The position numbers were made by a program, and so were the translations under genes. The notes beneath the pieces are model-generated. The model had not been told where the DNA came from. It saw nothing but the letters and a program-made list of their open reading frames with translations, and made no database searches. A stretch of 64,000 bases of DNA from Taudactylus pleione (taxonomy: Eukaryota > Chordata > Amphibia > Anura > Myobatrachidae), in NCBI GenBank assembly GCA_031769625.1, contig JAUIMM010000088.1:7877501-7941500 (forward strand). Reading direction: 5' to 3'. Positions 33,829-43,740 of the stretch are shown in pieces. How positions within the stretch are numbered: position 1 is the first letter of the stretch; each line of letters begins with the position of its first letter.

Positions 33829-36800
33829 CAGCTCCGGCACTCACAGTAACTGTTGGACTGTCTGGTGCCCTCACAGAAATCAAGTTAATATATCCACCAA
33901 GGTGCAGCACTAGCGGCATCTAATCACTATAACAGCATCAGAATATGGTCAATGTTTCAGTGCTCATTTAATAGGCCTATTAAACAGCATTGACCGTATT
34001 CTGATGCTGTTACAGTGATTTATTGCCGCACCTTGGTTGATATATAGATATATACACAGGCAGATATATACATAATATATACAACACAGACAGGGCAATC
34101 CTATAATACAAAGTATGTATCATGGTTTACTTACTGACTGTCACACTACTTGTGTGACGCAGTCAGAATTGGCAGGATCACGCTCCTTTTCTTCTTCTTG
34201 GCTGCTGCTGCTGTCGGCTGCTCATTGTAGCAGACAGAGGGGACAGGGGAGTAGTAGATGGACTGCGGACCATGAGTGACTCACAAACTGGAAGCGGCGC
34301 CGTCAGTGGTGACTGATGGCTCCGCAAAGGCTTATGGGAGGAGCTGCTGCAGCTGGTCATGCGCATCAGCTCCCCCATCGGCCATCCTTCTTTTGCTTCA
34401 GTAAACAGAATCTGTTTGCTGCTGCCGATAGGAGCTAAGCTCCGAAGGTTAGGTCTAGACTATAGAGCACCGATGGACCTGTGATGTCACACCCACGTGA
34501 CCCGGCCTAAAAGGGGGAGGGGCGGGGATGCTAATGGGGGACCAAAAGTGTCCCATTGCGGGCTCGCTACGCTCGCCACGCTTCGGGCAATATTTATTCC
34601 CCCTCTATGCCCTAGTGGATGGTAACACCGCAGCAGTCCAGCCTCCTACAGTGGTCACGTGGTGGATACGTCACAGAGGTCCTTTAGCCACATAGGAAAT
34701 AGCAGCAACCAAGCTCTGAATGCAGCAGCCGGCCCAGCGGAGAGAGTGAGTGAAGGGCGGCCGTTGAGGGGACAACAGGACTGGAACAGCTGGAACCAGT
34801 CTGGCATCCTGACGGCCCAATCCGTCCCAGACTGTAATAATGCAGGAGCAGAAACCTGGGAACTTACCGGATTTCCTCTCCTTCCAGCAGTTTCCTGTAG
34901 GTGGCAATTTCAACATCCAAAGCCAGTTTGACATTCATCAGTTCCTGGTATTCTCGTAACTGGCGAGCCATCTCCTGCTTGGCATTCTGTAGGGCAGCTT
35001 CCAGTTCAGCCAATTTTCCATGGGCATCTTTCAGCACAAGCTCACCGCGGTCTTCTGCTTCAGCGATGGCTGTCTGAAGCTTTGCATTCTGCAGGTAACA
35101 TACAGGTAAACCATTACATACTCAGGTATGGAACTTTCATGGATATGCAAGCTCATAAAGTTCACATTTTGTAGCGATTTTGCAGTTTGAAAATTCAGCC
35201 TAAGCATTCACTAGAACCAGTGATATCAAAAATATCTAAAAAGGAACTGACTAATAATCCTCAGGTGCTGATTCCTACGAAATTGATTTGCTGCATACTT
35301 CTGAAAAGTAATTCAGCACCCAAAATTGTGTAAGTAGCAAGTGCACTTTACTGATTTGTATCAATATAACATTTTACTAAATGTTTTATTTTACTCTTCG
35401 GTTATGCAGTAAACTCACTGGAATTGATGAGAAAAAAAAATTGCCCACTTTTAGTCCTAAAAAGTAGACATACAGTAACTCTGTAATACCCTGCTTTGTC
35501 AGCGTACCTGTTTTTTCACATTTTCGATTTCAGCTCGCAGCCTCTGGAGTTTGCGGTTTAGCTCAGAGATCTCATTCTTGGTGTTGCGCAGGGTATCTCC
35601 TTGTTGGCCAGCAGAAGCTTGCAGCTCTTTCACCTGTCATTAAAGATATAATGCCACATCTAACTTTTGAAGACTGTACATGTATTACTTGTCTAAAATT
35701 TTACTCTGTTCAATAAATGTTAAGTGTAGTTTCTCATCATCAATCTCTTTCATAAAACTTAAAATGTTACCCATAGTGCACTTTGCGCATTACCCTCAAT
35801 GCACTTACCTTGCCTGAGTAAACAGATTCGGCCTCTGTTCTGCTCTTTTTGGCGATGTCTTCATACTGAGCCTTCACCTCAGCAATGATGCTGTCCAGGT
35901 CCAAAGCTCTGTTGTTGTCCATAGATAGAATGACAGAGGTGTCGGAGACTTGAGCTTGAATTTGAGCCATTTCCTGGGAAACATACCAATGACATCGTTA
36001 TAGTGTTATACCATGAGAATGCAGTTGCAATTGTTTATTTAGGAAGTGTAACACTGCTAAATTATTCCAATGTGTCAGTGCTCTTGAGATCACATCATCA
36101 TCATCATTATATATTGTAAGAATGCCTCCAAAAGTAAAGTCATATATTGATCATTTATCTGTGCATACTATTCCCCGCAGAACCTTGCCGTCTTGATTAC
36201 TAGGATACTGTAACTGACATTTAGAAAGTATTTTATTATTCAGTTTATGCACAAGTTGATTTATCTTGTGTTTCTTTAATAATATTTAAATTGCCTTAAT
36301 GAGGCTGTTGTAACATTGTGCAGATAGTTTAGTTGTTGCAACATTGTGTAGACAATGCAGTAGAACAGACCATAAGACATTAAAGTTTGCACTACCTGTT
36401 CGTAGAGGGCCCTGAGGAAGTTTATTTCATCAGTTAAGGCATCAACCTTGGCCTCCAGCTCCACCTTGTTCATGTAGGCAGCATCCACATCCTATAATAC
36501 AGTAAAAAAAGGTTCTTATTATCAATTCATTAAAATGGGACAGATGTTTTTGGTTTAATTGAAATGTGTTAGTTGTCTGGAGAATTGTAATTTACAGATT
36601 AGAAATTTACAGTGGGAGTGATACGATCAGAAGTTTACAGTGAAGAAGAGAGAAGTTTAATGATGATGAATTCAGAATTTCAGTGTTGCAGGTCACAAAC
36701 TCAATGTGAGCCAGTCAGAATAGATGGAAACCTCAGAGGAGTAAGATTAAAATCTGTCTGATAGGGTCAGAACCTCAGAGTGATCAGGTCAAACCTCAGG

Positions 36801-39800
36801 GTGATTGGGTCCGAATCTGAAGATAATCGCGGTCAGAAGCTCAAGATGATCTGATCAGAAGCCCAGGGTGATCAGATCAGAAGCTCAGAGCAATCAGGTC
36901 AGAAGCTCAGAGCGATCAGGTCAGAAGCTCAGAGTGATCAGGTCAGAAGCTCAGAGGGAGCAGGTCAGAAGCTCAGAGGGATCAGGTCAGAAGCTCAGAG
37001 GTATCAGGTCAGAAGCTCAGAGCGATCAGGTCAGAAGCTCAGAGCGATCAGGGCAGCAGCTCAGAGTAATCAGAGCAGAAGCTCAGAGTGATCAGGTCAG
37101 AAGCTCAGAGGGAGCAGGTCAGAAGCTCAGAGGGATCAGGTCAGAAGCTCAGAGGTATCAGGTCAGAAGCTCAGAGCGATCAGGTCAGAAGCTCAGAGCG
37201 ATCAGGGCAGCAGCTCAGAGTAATCAGAGCAGAAGCTCAGAGTGATCAGTTTAGAAGCTCAAAGTAATCAGGGCAGAAGCTCAGAGTGATCAGGTTAGAA
37301 GCTCAGGGTGATATAGTTAGAAGTTAAGAGTGAAGAAACCAGAACTGCAGAATGATCCCTCCAGAATTTCAGTAGGGTCAGGGCAGAATATGTATGTTCA
37401 AGTCAAAATTTCAGATTGAACAGATCAGAGCATCATTGTGATCAGAACACAACTTCAATATGAGCAGGATTGCTAAAGTCAGTTCAGCAGTATGAGCAGG
37501 TAAATACTTTATAGTGATCATATCGGAACATTGGTGGGATAAGGTGAACAAATAAGTATTAGCAGGTAAAAACTTTAGGTTATCACGTGAGAACTTCTGT
37601 GAGCAGTCACAACCTTAATATAATATTATATGCTTTTTTGGACCAGCTATACTACAAAATGACCTATAAGTTAAATGTTTTCTGCCGGGAAGATAAAACT
37701 TGAATTTCTCTCTTTAAATTGCTGCATCAATGAGAAACTGCAAATACACTCTGTGTCTAGTATGGACTATTTGACACTCCACTTCTGTAGCTTTAATAAG
37801 CTGCAATAGGACTTTAAGTTGTTGTCTCCCATTGCATGGCTGGTGGCTACCACCCTAAGAGCTGTACCCTTCACGTATGTCAAATATGTTGATGTTTCTC
37901 AAGTCCCGTCATCAGGCAGCACTGACTGCATGTTTACCAGGTTGCACCATAGACTCACAACTGACATATTTAGTAGCACCTGAGGATTCTTTAAAATATG
38001 TCAGTCGGAAATGAATACACCTGTGCTCCAGCTGGGCAAGATAGGAAACATCCACTGTTAGTGATCCCTGGGGACCAGTTATGATAAACCCTTTATTTTT
38101 GTTCTTGATGTTGTTCTTATGGGGTCTATTTACTAAGCAGTGTTAAGAGACAAAGTGAAATGAGATAAGGTACCAGCCAATCAGCTCCTAACTGCCATGT
38201 CACAGGCTGTGTTTGAAAAATGACAGTTGGGAGCTGATTGGCTGATACCTAATCTCATTTCACTTTGTCTCTTAACACTGCTAAGTAAATAGACCCCTAA
38301 GTAATTTAAGTGTACTCTAAGCAAACTATGCTATTATTAGAATTATTATTATGCTTTACCTATATAGCACCAAAAACGTTGGAGTGGTGTGAAATCTGAG
38401 AACTGTGTTTACCATTTAACTTGCACTATACCACTGTAGTTATAAATCATTTATAACGGAGCAAGCTTTCACATTTCATTTCCTACAGTACTTACCTTTT
38501 TAATCACAACAAACTCATTCTCTGCTGATGTCCTCTTGTTAATTTCATCTTCATATCTGTGTCCAAGAAAAGAGGCAGAGTTATAGACTGGTGTGTAGCA
38601 AATGATAAACCGACCTTTTTAAAGGGGAAATTTATTTCCATTACTATTTTACCACTAACAAAAACATTACTTTGAAAATTGTTAAATTGAAAAGTAAAAT
38701 GTATCTAAATGCAGCCTGTCTACTTGTGTGTTGGAGCTTTCCACTGTTATGTGAGCTCCCAAATCCCACTCAGTTCTCTACGCACTACAAAAGAACTTAC
38801 AGCTGCTGTTAGATTTTTACATTGCTGAAACAATGTTGCTGCTTTTTTTTTTAAAACAGAATCTTATATGTTTAAATGTGTTTTTTTCCAATCAAACTAA
38901 AAGGAATAACAATATTTGCCGATCATCTTATCAAAGAGCCAATATGATATGTGGACATTTATTTTTTTTATAACATTGCGACAATATACATTACTCGACC
39001 ACACCCTGTCACTTTGTAACATAAAAGGGGTGTGTATCTATGGCGTTAAAATGAACATTACTCACTTGTTTTTAAAATCATCCACCAAATCTTGCATGTT
39101 CCTAAGTTCTCCATCCAGCCTGTACTTGTCATTTTGCAGGGCATCCATCTGCCTCTTCAAGCTGCTGATATAGGCTTCAAAAATAGACTCTATGTTTCCT
39201 TTGCTACTTCTGCCACCTTTGACCTGACCTCCTTGTTCTTGTAGGAGGGTCCATTTTGTTTCAAGCACTTTGTTTTGTTGCTCAAGGAAACGAACCTAGC
39301 ATCAATCATACACAAGTATTAATGTACTTTCTTCTTCAGAAAGTCTATTAGGATTTAATTTACAATACACATGCAATGTAATTTATTTATTTTTTGCTAA
39401 TAACAAAAACAGCAGAAGGATCAACACAATCCAAAAAAAAGGAAAAAAAGTAGTAAGTTATTAACATAAACAAAAAGTCTAATATGAATATTGTACTGTA
39501 CTTATTGCCATACAGTTAAACATTATTATTATTATTATTATTATTAATAATAATATTATTATTCAAGGTAGAACCAAACTATTGCAAATCTTTACAGATT
39601 TTCAAGCTATGCACATGACTATATTTCAACAAATATAGACTCAATTGTGTAAACTATATATATAATTATATATACACACATAGTGTATGTCAATATACAA
39701 TGCAATGGTGGATGCTAATTGCTGGAATAGATAAAAATAAATGAATATTAGTGTGTATTCCTTTCCTAAAAGCTCAGAATATGACTGCACTAATGAAAGT

Positions 39801-40394
39801 CTGGTGCAATAGGCAGATTAATCAATGTGCACATATTGTGGACCACACCCTATGTACAATTGAAGTCTGATCAATATATATTACACACTATAAATACAAT
39901 AGTAGTAGAGTATCACATTAAAATCTTACCTTGTCAATGAAGGAAGCAAATTTATTGTTCAATGTTTTGATCTGTTCTCTTTCTTGGACTCTGACCTTCT
40001 GTATGTTAGGGTCAATCTCCAAATTCAATGGTGCCAAAAGACTTTGGTTGATTGTAACTTCTTGAATACCAGCTTGGGCTCCACCAGCAAAACCACCACC
40101 TCCAAATGAGCCAAATCCTCCTGCTCCACCACCAAAGCCACCTCCACCACCACCACCTCCTACACCAAAACCCCCTGCTCCACCTCCATATGCTTGACCA
40201 CCTGCAGTACTGATGGTAATGGTCTTCCTATTTCCTATATTATACAGGCTTCTGCTACCAAAGCCACCCCCACCACCTCCACCACCTCCACCTGCTCCAC
40301 CAGCACCTCCAAAGCTTCCACTGCTTCTGGACACAGAGAAGGAGCTGAAGCCCTTACTTTGGGCTCCACCACCAAATTGCTTAAAGTTACTCAT
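29923..40394 (-). CDS. Type II keratin, nine coding exons, 548 aa
   Basis: Type II keratins pair with type I keratins to form epithelial intermediate filaments in the cytoplasm. Coding exons on the minus strand are 40394-39930, 39295-39066, 38556-38496, 36491-36396, 35973-35809, 35633-35508, 35088-34868, 31079-31051 and 30176-29923 (stop TAA). All junctions are GT-AG and the joined frame stays open for 548 codons. Exons 3-7 are 61, 96, 165, 126 and 221 nt, the standard type II lengths. The Gly-rich head is followed by the H1 motif ([16 protein letters not shown]), the helix-initiation motif ([18 protein letters not shown]), coils 1A to 2B, and the termination motif ([20 protein letters not shown], then LLEGEE). 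The tail is Gly/Ser-rich and ends [10 protein letters not shown]. Oddities: coil 1A/L1 is 5 residues longer than in human K5 and exon 8 is 29 nt rather than 35. The head and tail fit an epidermal K5/K6/K75-like keratin, but orthology was not tested. Confidence 0.95.
30824..30960. repeat. Degraded MITE fragment in keratin intron 8
   Basis: Contains TGATGTCACACGGAGGGGGCG and ATTACAGCAATGCCCGGAGC, matching the interior of the hAT MITE at 7299-7661. Ends are not clear, and it begins with a GAGCCGTAACTA motif like the MITE at 58477. Confidence 0.6.
31051..31079 (-). other. Keratin exon 8 (29 nt)
   Basis: TTTCAG acceptor before 31079 and GTAAGT donor after 31051. Joined to exon 7 it reads [13 protein letters not shown] and continues into exon 9 in frame. 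It is two codons shorter than the 35-nt exon usual in type II keratins. Confidence 0.88.
31207..31460. repeat. Partial MITE of the GGGCCTGATTCA family
   Basis: Starts GGGCCTGATTCAGTGATG like the elements at 20757 and 22829. I could not find a matching right end, so it is probably truncated. It lies in keratin intron 7. Confidence 0.5.
31555..31596. repeat. Perfect 18-bp inverted repeat, 6-nt loop
   Basis: Arm TGTGACCCATGCCAAAAT at 31555-31572 and its exact complement at 31579-31596, separated by TATACC. It lies in keratin intron 7 and, if transcribed, would form a hairpin of pre-miRNA-like stem but short total length. Confidence 0.85.
31714..32640. mobile_element. TIR-type element fragment with 27-bp minisatellite
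   Basis: The left end CAGGGGCGTAGGGAGGGCAG matches the left TIR of the MITE at 42983. From about 32070 to 32625 it is a G-rich minisatellite of GGGGGCACTGCATATGGGCA and CCACTACA units, about 27 bp each. The right end was not identified. The 214-codon open frame is a translation of the repeat. It lies in keratin intron 7. Confidence 0.65.
32914..33030. mobile_element. Palindromic 117-bp MITE-like repeat
   Basis: ATAGCAAGTGGATGGGAGGC at the left is mirrored by GCCGCCCATCCACTTGCTAT at the right, and pairing continues with mismatches almost to the centre. The family ends resemble those of the element at 55364-55693 (CCCATCCACT). Confidence 0.75.
33037..33115. repeat. (ATT)n followed by dispersed-repeat tail
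   Basis: ATTATTATT precedes TTTATTTATATGGCGCCAC and TTCCGCAGCGCCTTACAA. A similar motif (TTTATTATAGCACCAGCATA, TTGCACTTTACAA) occurs at 42424-42485, so this is a dispersed repeat end. Confidence 0.6.
33260..33294. repeat. (TA)n microsatellite
   Basis: About 35 bp of alternating TA, immediately left of a PLE-like fragment. Confidence 0.9.
33297..33530. mobile_element. PLE-like fragment with 51-bp palindrome and hammerhead-like core
   Basis: Bases 33402-33452 are the reverse complement of 33467-33517 with about one mismatch; the 14-nt spacer includes TGAAGACGGGGG. The centre reads CCTGAAGA, a GGGG/CCCC stem and GAAACGTTG, resembling the hammerhead-type core in Penelope-like terminal repeats. 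It is flanked by (TA)n on both sides. It lies in keratin intron 7 and has no ORF. Confidence 0.55.
33535..33642. repeat. TA-rich microsatellite cluster
   Basis: Two (TA)n tracts (33535-33562 and 33600-33642) separated by TACATACATATTTATATAG-like sequence. Confidence 0.85.
33643..33778 (+). mobile_element. PLE-like fragment with hammerhead-like hairpin
   Basis: Contains CCTGAGGAA, a 6-bp stem GGGGTG/CACCTC with a GAT loop, then GAAACGTTG at about 33673-33708. It ends GACTCTGAGTGCCGCCTGAC and then (TA)n. This is the same order as at 6310-6604. No ORF. Confidence 0.5.
33779..33824. repeat. (TA)n microsatellite
   Basis: About 46 bp of alternating TA separating two PLE-like fragments. Confidence 0.9.
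33832..34060. mobile_element. PLE-like palindromic fragment
   Basis: Starts CTCCGGCACTCACAG, like the left end of the fragment at 33297. Bases 33922-34020 form an imperfect palindrome centred on TTTAATAGGCCTATTAAA (33967-33984, perfect). The arms carry ATCACTGTAACAGCATCAGA-like sequence and GTTTCAG, the complement of the CTGAAAC seen in the other fragments. Confidence 0.5.
34130..34640. other. Keratin intron 7, repeat-like GC-rich block
   Basis: Contains CTGCTGCTGCTG and GGGCTCGCTACGCTCGCCAC stretches that look repeat-derived, but I found no paired ends. No exon is supported here. Confidence 0.35.
34868..35088 (-). other. Keratin exon 7 (221 nt): end of coil 2
   Basis: AG before 35088 and GTAAGT after 34868. 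Encodes the last part of coil 2B and the helix-termination peptide ([20 protein letters not shown]). The length is the family standard. Confidence 0.95.
35508..35633 (-). other. Keratin exon 6 (126 nt): coil 2
   Basis: AG before 35633, GTACGC donor. Encodes [20 protein letters not shown] and [20 protein letters not shown], typical type II coil 2 sequence. Confidence 0.95.
35809..35973 (-). other. Keratin exon 5 (165 nt): coil 1B/L12/coil 2
   Basis: CAG acceptor, GTAAGT donor. Encodes [20 protein letters not shown] and [18 protein letters not shown], the conserved L12 to coil 2 start. Confidence 0.95.
36396..36491 (-). other. Keratin exon 4 (96 nt): coil 1B
   Basis: TAG acceptor, GTAGTG donor. 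Encodes [20 protein letters not shown] and [11 protein letters not shown]. Confidence 0.95.
36550..37620. repeat. 22-bp minisatellite with 154-bp higher-order unit, keratin intron 3
   Basis: The core (about 36840-37310) is made of 22-bp units GTCAGAAGCTCAGAGCGATC+AG. A block of seven units recurs exactly 154 bp apart (the variant AGAGGGAG at 36953 and 37107), so there is a higher-order repeat. Decayed units extend outward on both sides to about 36550 and 37620. The 125-codon frame in it is a repeat translation. Confidence 0.9.
38121..38297. mobile_element. MITE with ~55-bp inverted arms, keratin intron 3
   Basis: Begins GGGGTCTATTTACTAAGCAG and ends CTAAGTAAATAGACCCC. The arms include GTGTTAAGAGACAAAGTGAA and its complement. 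The ends resemble the element at 49297-49888 (GGGCTCTATTTACTA). Lies between keratin exons 3 and 4. Confidence 0.85.
38496..38556 (-). other. Keratin exon 3 (61 nt): coil 1B
   Basis: ACAG acceptor, GTAAGT donor. With the split codon from exon 2 it reads [20 protein letters not shown]. Standard 61-nt exon. Confidence 0.95.
39066..39295 (-). other. Keratin exon 2 (230 nt): coil 1A end, L1, coil 1B start
   Basis: Starts at [15 protein letters not shown] and ends in a split Lys codon before [21 protein letters not shown] replaces a shorter L1-region stretch of human K5, adding five residues. Confidence 0.95.
39930..40394 (-). other. Keratin exon 1 (coding part): head and coil 1A
   Basis: ATG at 40394-40392 has A at -3. 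It encodes [20 protein letters not shown], several glycine runs, H1 and the start of coil 1A to FASFIDK, then GTAAGA. The head is about 125 residues. Confidence 0.95.
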
Positions 40395-40498
40395 TTTGGC
40401 TTAGAAAAAGTTGAAAAGACAAAAATGTGAAGAAGCAGAAAAAATAGAAGAGGGAATGAGACAGGACGCCTCTGTGTCCAGGCTTGCGAACAGCCACA

Positions 40499-40506
40499 TT
40501 TATATA
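40499..40506 (-). promoter_or_regulatory. TATA box of the keratin gene
   Basis: Reverse complement is TATATAAA, about 105 nt upstream of the ATG. A start site near 40470 would give a 5' UTR of about 75 nt, normal for keratins. Confidence 0.8.
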
Positions 40507-40523
40507 CTCTAGGTCCTGTCCGT

Positions 40524-40528
40524 ATTGG
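40524..40528 (-). promoter_or_regulatory. CCAAT box of the keratin gene
   Basis: Reverse complement is CCAAT, some 20 bp upstream of the TATA box. Its function is inferred from position only. Confidence 0.5.
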
Positions 40529-40992
40529 TGGAAGGATATCAATTTACAGGATTAATATGCTTGACATGCCTGGAAGCAAGAAGGGAAAAAAGTGTGTGTC
40601 TTTTTTTTTTTTTTTTTTAAGTTTTCTCTAAAATAAAATGTTAGGAATGACAATGCTCCCAGGCTATAATGATGCAGAGATAACTTTCCACAGTAGCAGG
40701 TGAAAGCAAAATGTAACAAGAATTGCCAGAACACTGGTTTAGTGGTCACTATCATGTAATGCAGTACTGATGTACAGTACTACTAAATAACTGTACTACA
40801 GCCTATTTAATATTGTTACTGTTCTTTTATTAATTTAGTGATATCTAATGAAAGTCAAGTGAAACATTGTGGATCTGTGTTACATTTTGCTATTAAGCAC
40901 AAGGTTTTGATTGAGTTCCTTGCACAAAGTTATCTTAAATAAGACTTGCCACCAACTTGGGTCTTCTTGCCAAGTTCGGAACTGGGATCTAA

Positions 40993-41658
40993 GGCCCTGA
41001 TTCACATACGTGTAAGTCACATTCTGCATGCATCGCGATTGCTTTGAGATTACCAGTAGCGGCTCCAGGCACGGGCAAGCCGGTCCATCGCCCGGAGCGC
41101 TACTGTTTCCGGAGGGCGCAGGAAACGCCCACCTCCCTCCCAGGGCTACAGGAGATATTTAAGCTCAGGGGGAGGGAGCGGAGGAGGGAAGGGGTGGCAC
41201 AGGACAGCACTGGGTGTCAGCACAGCCTAGCGCCGGCCCTGGAGATTACGTATGCACAGAGGATCCATTTGCAAAGTGAATGTCATGTGGTCAGCGTATG
41301 AAGGAGGTAACGTGAGGGTTAGGTAAACACAGGGGTGTCTGACTGTTTATACATCGTTTCATGGGCGTGCATACATTAGCCATTGCAATTGCATTCACAG
41401 TGTAAGAGCTGTCTGCGTGCGAGGAGAGCTGCATTATTTGCGGCTGGTCAGACTTGCCGTACAATCTGCATGCCTGCTTGATGTGCGTCGATGGTACTGA
41501 TGTTTACGCAGGAGTGCGATATTGGACGTATATGAGAAGGAAGCAGGGGACGTCTTTAGGCCGGCTGTACATTGGCAGGCATTAGCATATTTTCGCAGCT
41601 GTGTGCCATGCAAAAACACCGCTGTAATCACATTAGTGTCCACTGCTGAATCAAGCCC
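40993..41658. mobile_element. PIF/Harbinger-like MITE, TSD TAA, with nested MITE
   Basis: Begins GGCCCTGATTCACATACG and ends GCTGAATCAAGCCC. TAA flanks at 40990-40992 and 41659-41661. A hAT MITE (41054-41241) is inserted inside it, so this element is the older of the two. It lies about 0.5 kb upstream of the keratin promoter. Confidence 0.82.
41054..41241. mobile_element. Nested hAT MITE with perfect 8-bp TSD GAGATTAC
   Basis: Begins CAGTAGCGGCTCCAGGC and ends GCGCCGGCCCTG. GAGATTAC flanks at 41046-41053 and 41242-41249. A short relative of the element at 7695-8113. Confidence 0.93.
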
Positions 41659-41704
41659 TAAAAACCAGATCTTGCATATTTAGATTGCATATAAGTCCCT
41701 CCCT

Positions 41705-41948
41705 TATGAATTCAGGTGCTGTGAGGTGGTCACAATTGACTGGAAATGGCTGGAAATTAAGGTTATTGATGTAAATAGTACTATAGCAACACAAACAGGT
41801 CTGACTTACATGATTTCAGCTATTTTAATCAATTTTCAAAGAAATCCACAACCGAAACAAAACACTAGAGGGTGGTTTTGCCAAAATCAAAAATACAACA
41901 ATGATTTAGAACCAAAACCAAAACATGGGACCTGCATACATCTCTAGT
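41705..41948 (+). mobile_element. hAT element E, terminal fragment
   Basis: Matches the last ~240 bp of element B (GGAAATTAAGGTTATTGATG, AGGGTGGTTTTG, AACCAAAACATGGGACCTGC) and ends CATCTCTAG. The rest of the element is missing. No coding sequence. Confidence 0.8.
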
Positions 41949-42982
41949 TGATATCACATTGAATTGTAAAGATGGCGCGTATATAGATGGCACAGTGCCA
42001 GAGGTTTTGCTATCTGGTAACATGGCACCGTCGGTAGCAGTTATGTAGGGGAGGGGGCACACTGCATGGCACAGAGAAATAATTATTTTTTGGTGAGCCC
42101 ATTATAGATACATCACTTTGTTTCCAGATCTAGATAGGTAATGCCGCAAATTACAAGTACAAATGTGCTTTGTGCCAGACAGTGAATAAATAAGAGTACA
42201 CTGGTTCATATCACAGTGTACTGCCTGGTAATTTGTACATTTATATAACTAATGAAGCTCAGACAAGTATCCCAAAAAAATGGTGTTTTTTATAGGTGTT
42301 TACGAGGTGCTAGTAATACAGAGTTAACCTATATTTAAAAATGATATGTAATTTGAACATTTATATATGTATAAATGTATGTGCACAAATACCAATGTAA
42401 TAAAGTAAATCAACTATATTAGTATTTATTTATTAACATTTATTTATTATAGCACCAGCATATTCTGTTGCACTTTACAATGGTTATACAACTTTGCAGC
42501 CCTGCAATAATGTCTGAACAAAGTATCTCACAGATACTGTACTTTAATTCAGCAACAATAAACCTACAAATCAAAGAACCTTTTAGAATGGAAATTAATT
42601 TGTCAGTATGATGTCTATAGAGTTGCATTACCACCTAGGGAGGAACAAAACATTATTACCTTAGCACCTAACCAGAGATTGGGGCAAGCTTTAGGCAGCC
42701 ATTTTTTTTCCTGTGCTCCATTGTTAGACTCACAGGTGAAATTTGGAGGTACAGTAAGTATGACCAATGAAGAAGCAGTCATTGAGGCATCTCATTGGTC
42801 CTCCCGCTCACACTTCTGTCTGCAGCCATTTTAGGTTAGTTGCTTTAGGTGGTATGCAGCTTTAGGATTGGAGAAAGATGTTAAACTTTAAATATGTGGT
42901 TAAAGGCGGGGTGTATTACATCTAAAAATAAATAAATCCATAGAAAATCAGCGTTTTCGGAGGTTTACTGCAATACATATGG
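41949..42982. other. Intergenic DNA, little recognised
   Basis: AT-rich. A dispersed-repeat end lies at about 42424-42485 (TATAGCACCAGCATATTCTG). No gene supported. Confidence 0.4.
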
Positions 42983-43253
42983 CAGGGCCGTAGGGAGGGT
43001 GGTGCGGCCTGGCCTCCGCACAGGGCGCAATCCTCCAGCGGCACCGGCCACACACTTTTCTGCACCGGAGGTCTGCAGGAAGAGACCTCCGGCAGTGGTG
43101 CGAGCTGCACAGTGAATGTCGGCGCAGGATCCCGCCCTCCCTTCTCCCCTCGGAAGTAAGGGTAAGCACTCTGGGGGGGAGGAGAGGCGCGGTGAGGTAG
43201 TGAGAGGGGCGGCAGTGCTGCACAGGGCGCACTGCCGTCTAGCTACGGCTCTG
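42983..43253. mobile_element. hAT MITE with perfect 8-bp TSD ACATATGG
   Basis: Begins CAGGGCCGTAGGGAGGG and ends CTAGCTACGGCTCTG. ACATATGG flanks at 42975-42982 and 43254-43261. Non-coding. Confidence 0.93.
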
Positions 43254-43740
43254 ACATATGGATTCCCAGCAGATATCAGAGATGTGCCCAGATATCAGAG
43301 GGTGCCCATTGCCAACACCCTCAATAGACAGTGTTTTCAATAGAAGACTATGGAGTTTGTATTGCAAAATCCTCCATAGAGGGATCCAATCGACCCCACT
43401 CTATTCCATGCAGCTTGTGCCGAGTGCCACAAGTGCACATTTTATATCAGGGCTGTCCTGGTGAGTTAGTAATAATCCCGCATACTGAAGATCTAAAATG
43501 CTGGTGTGCAGGCGCATAGGGGGGAGATGTATTGCAATTTATTTGCAAAACCTTATACAGTACATCTCCCCAATTTATGAAAATTGTCAGAGTTATAACC
43601 ATGTATTACCTTGTAACTGTGAAAATACTACAAGGTGGTAAATTATATTTTTCAAAATACATATTCATAAACTTAGAGGGAAGCAGAAAGCTGTGACGTA
43701 AGTTGTGGACATACAGCGCCTTATTTAGAGAGAGACATAG

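Noticed and set aside
33586..33840. ORFs with Tyr-Ile repeats
   Set aside because: These are (TA)n microsatellite translations.
35767..35970. Read-through of keratin exon 5 to [12 protein letters not shown]
   Set aside because: The residues after SGK come from the intron. A GTAAGT donor at 35808 gives the standard 165-nt exon and joins exon 6 in frame.
36868..37245. CRISPR-like array of 22-bp repeats
   Set aside because: There are no spacers; units abut each other. It is a vertebrate minisatellite.
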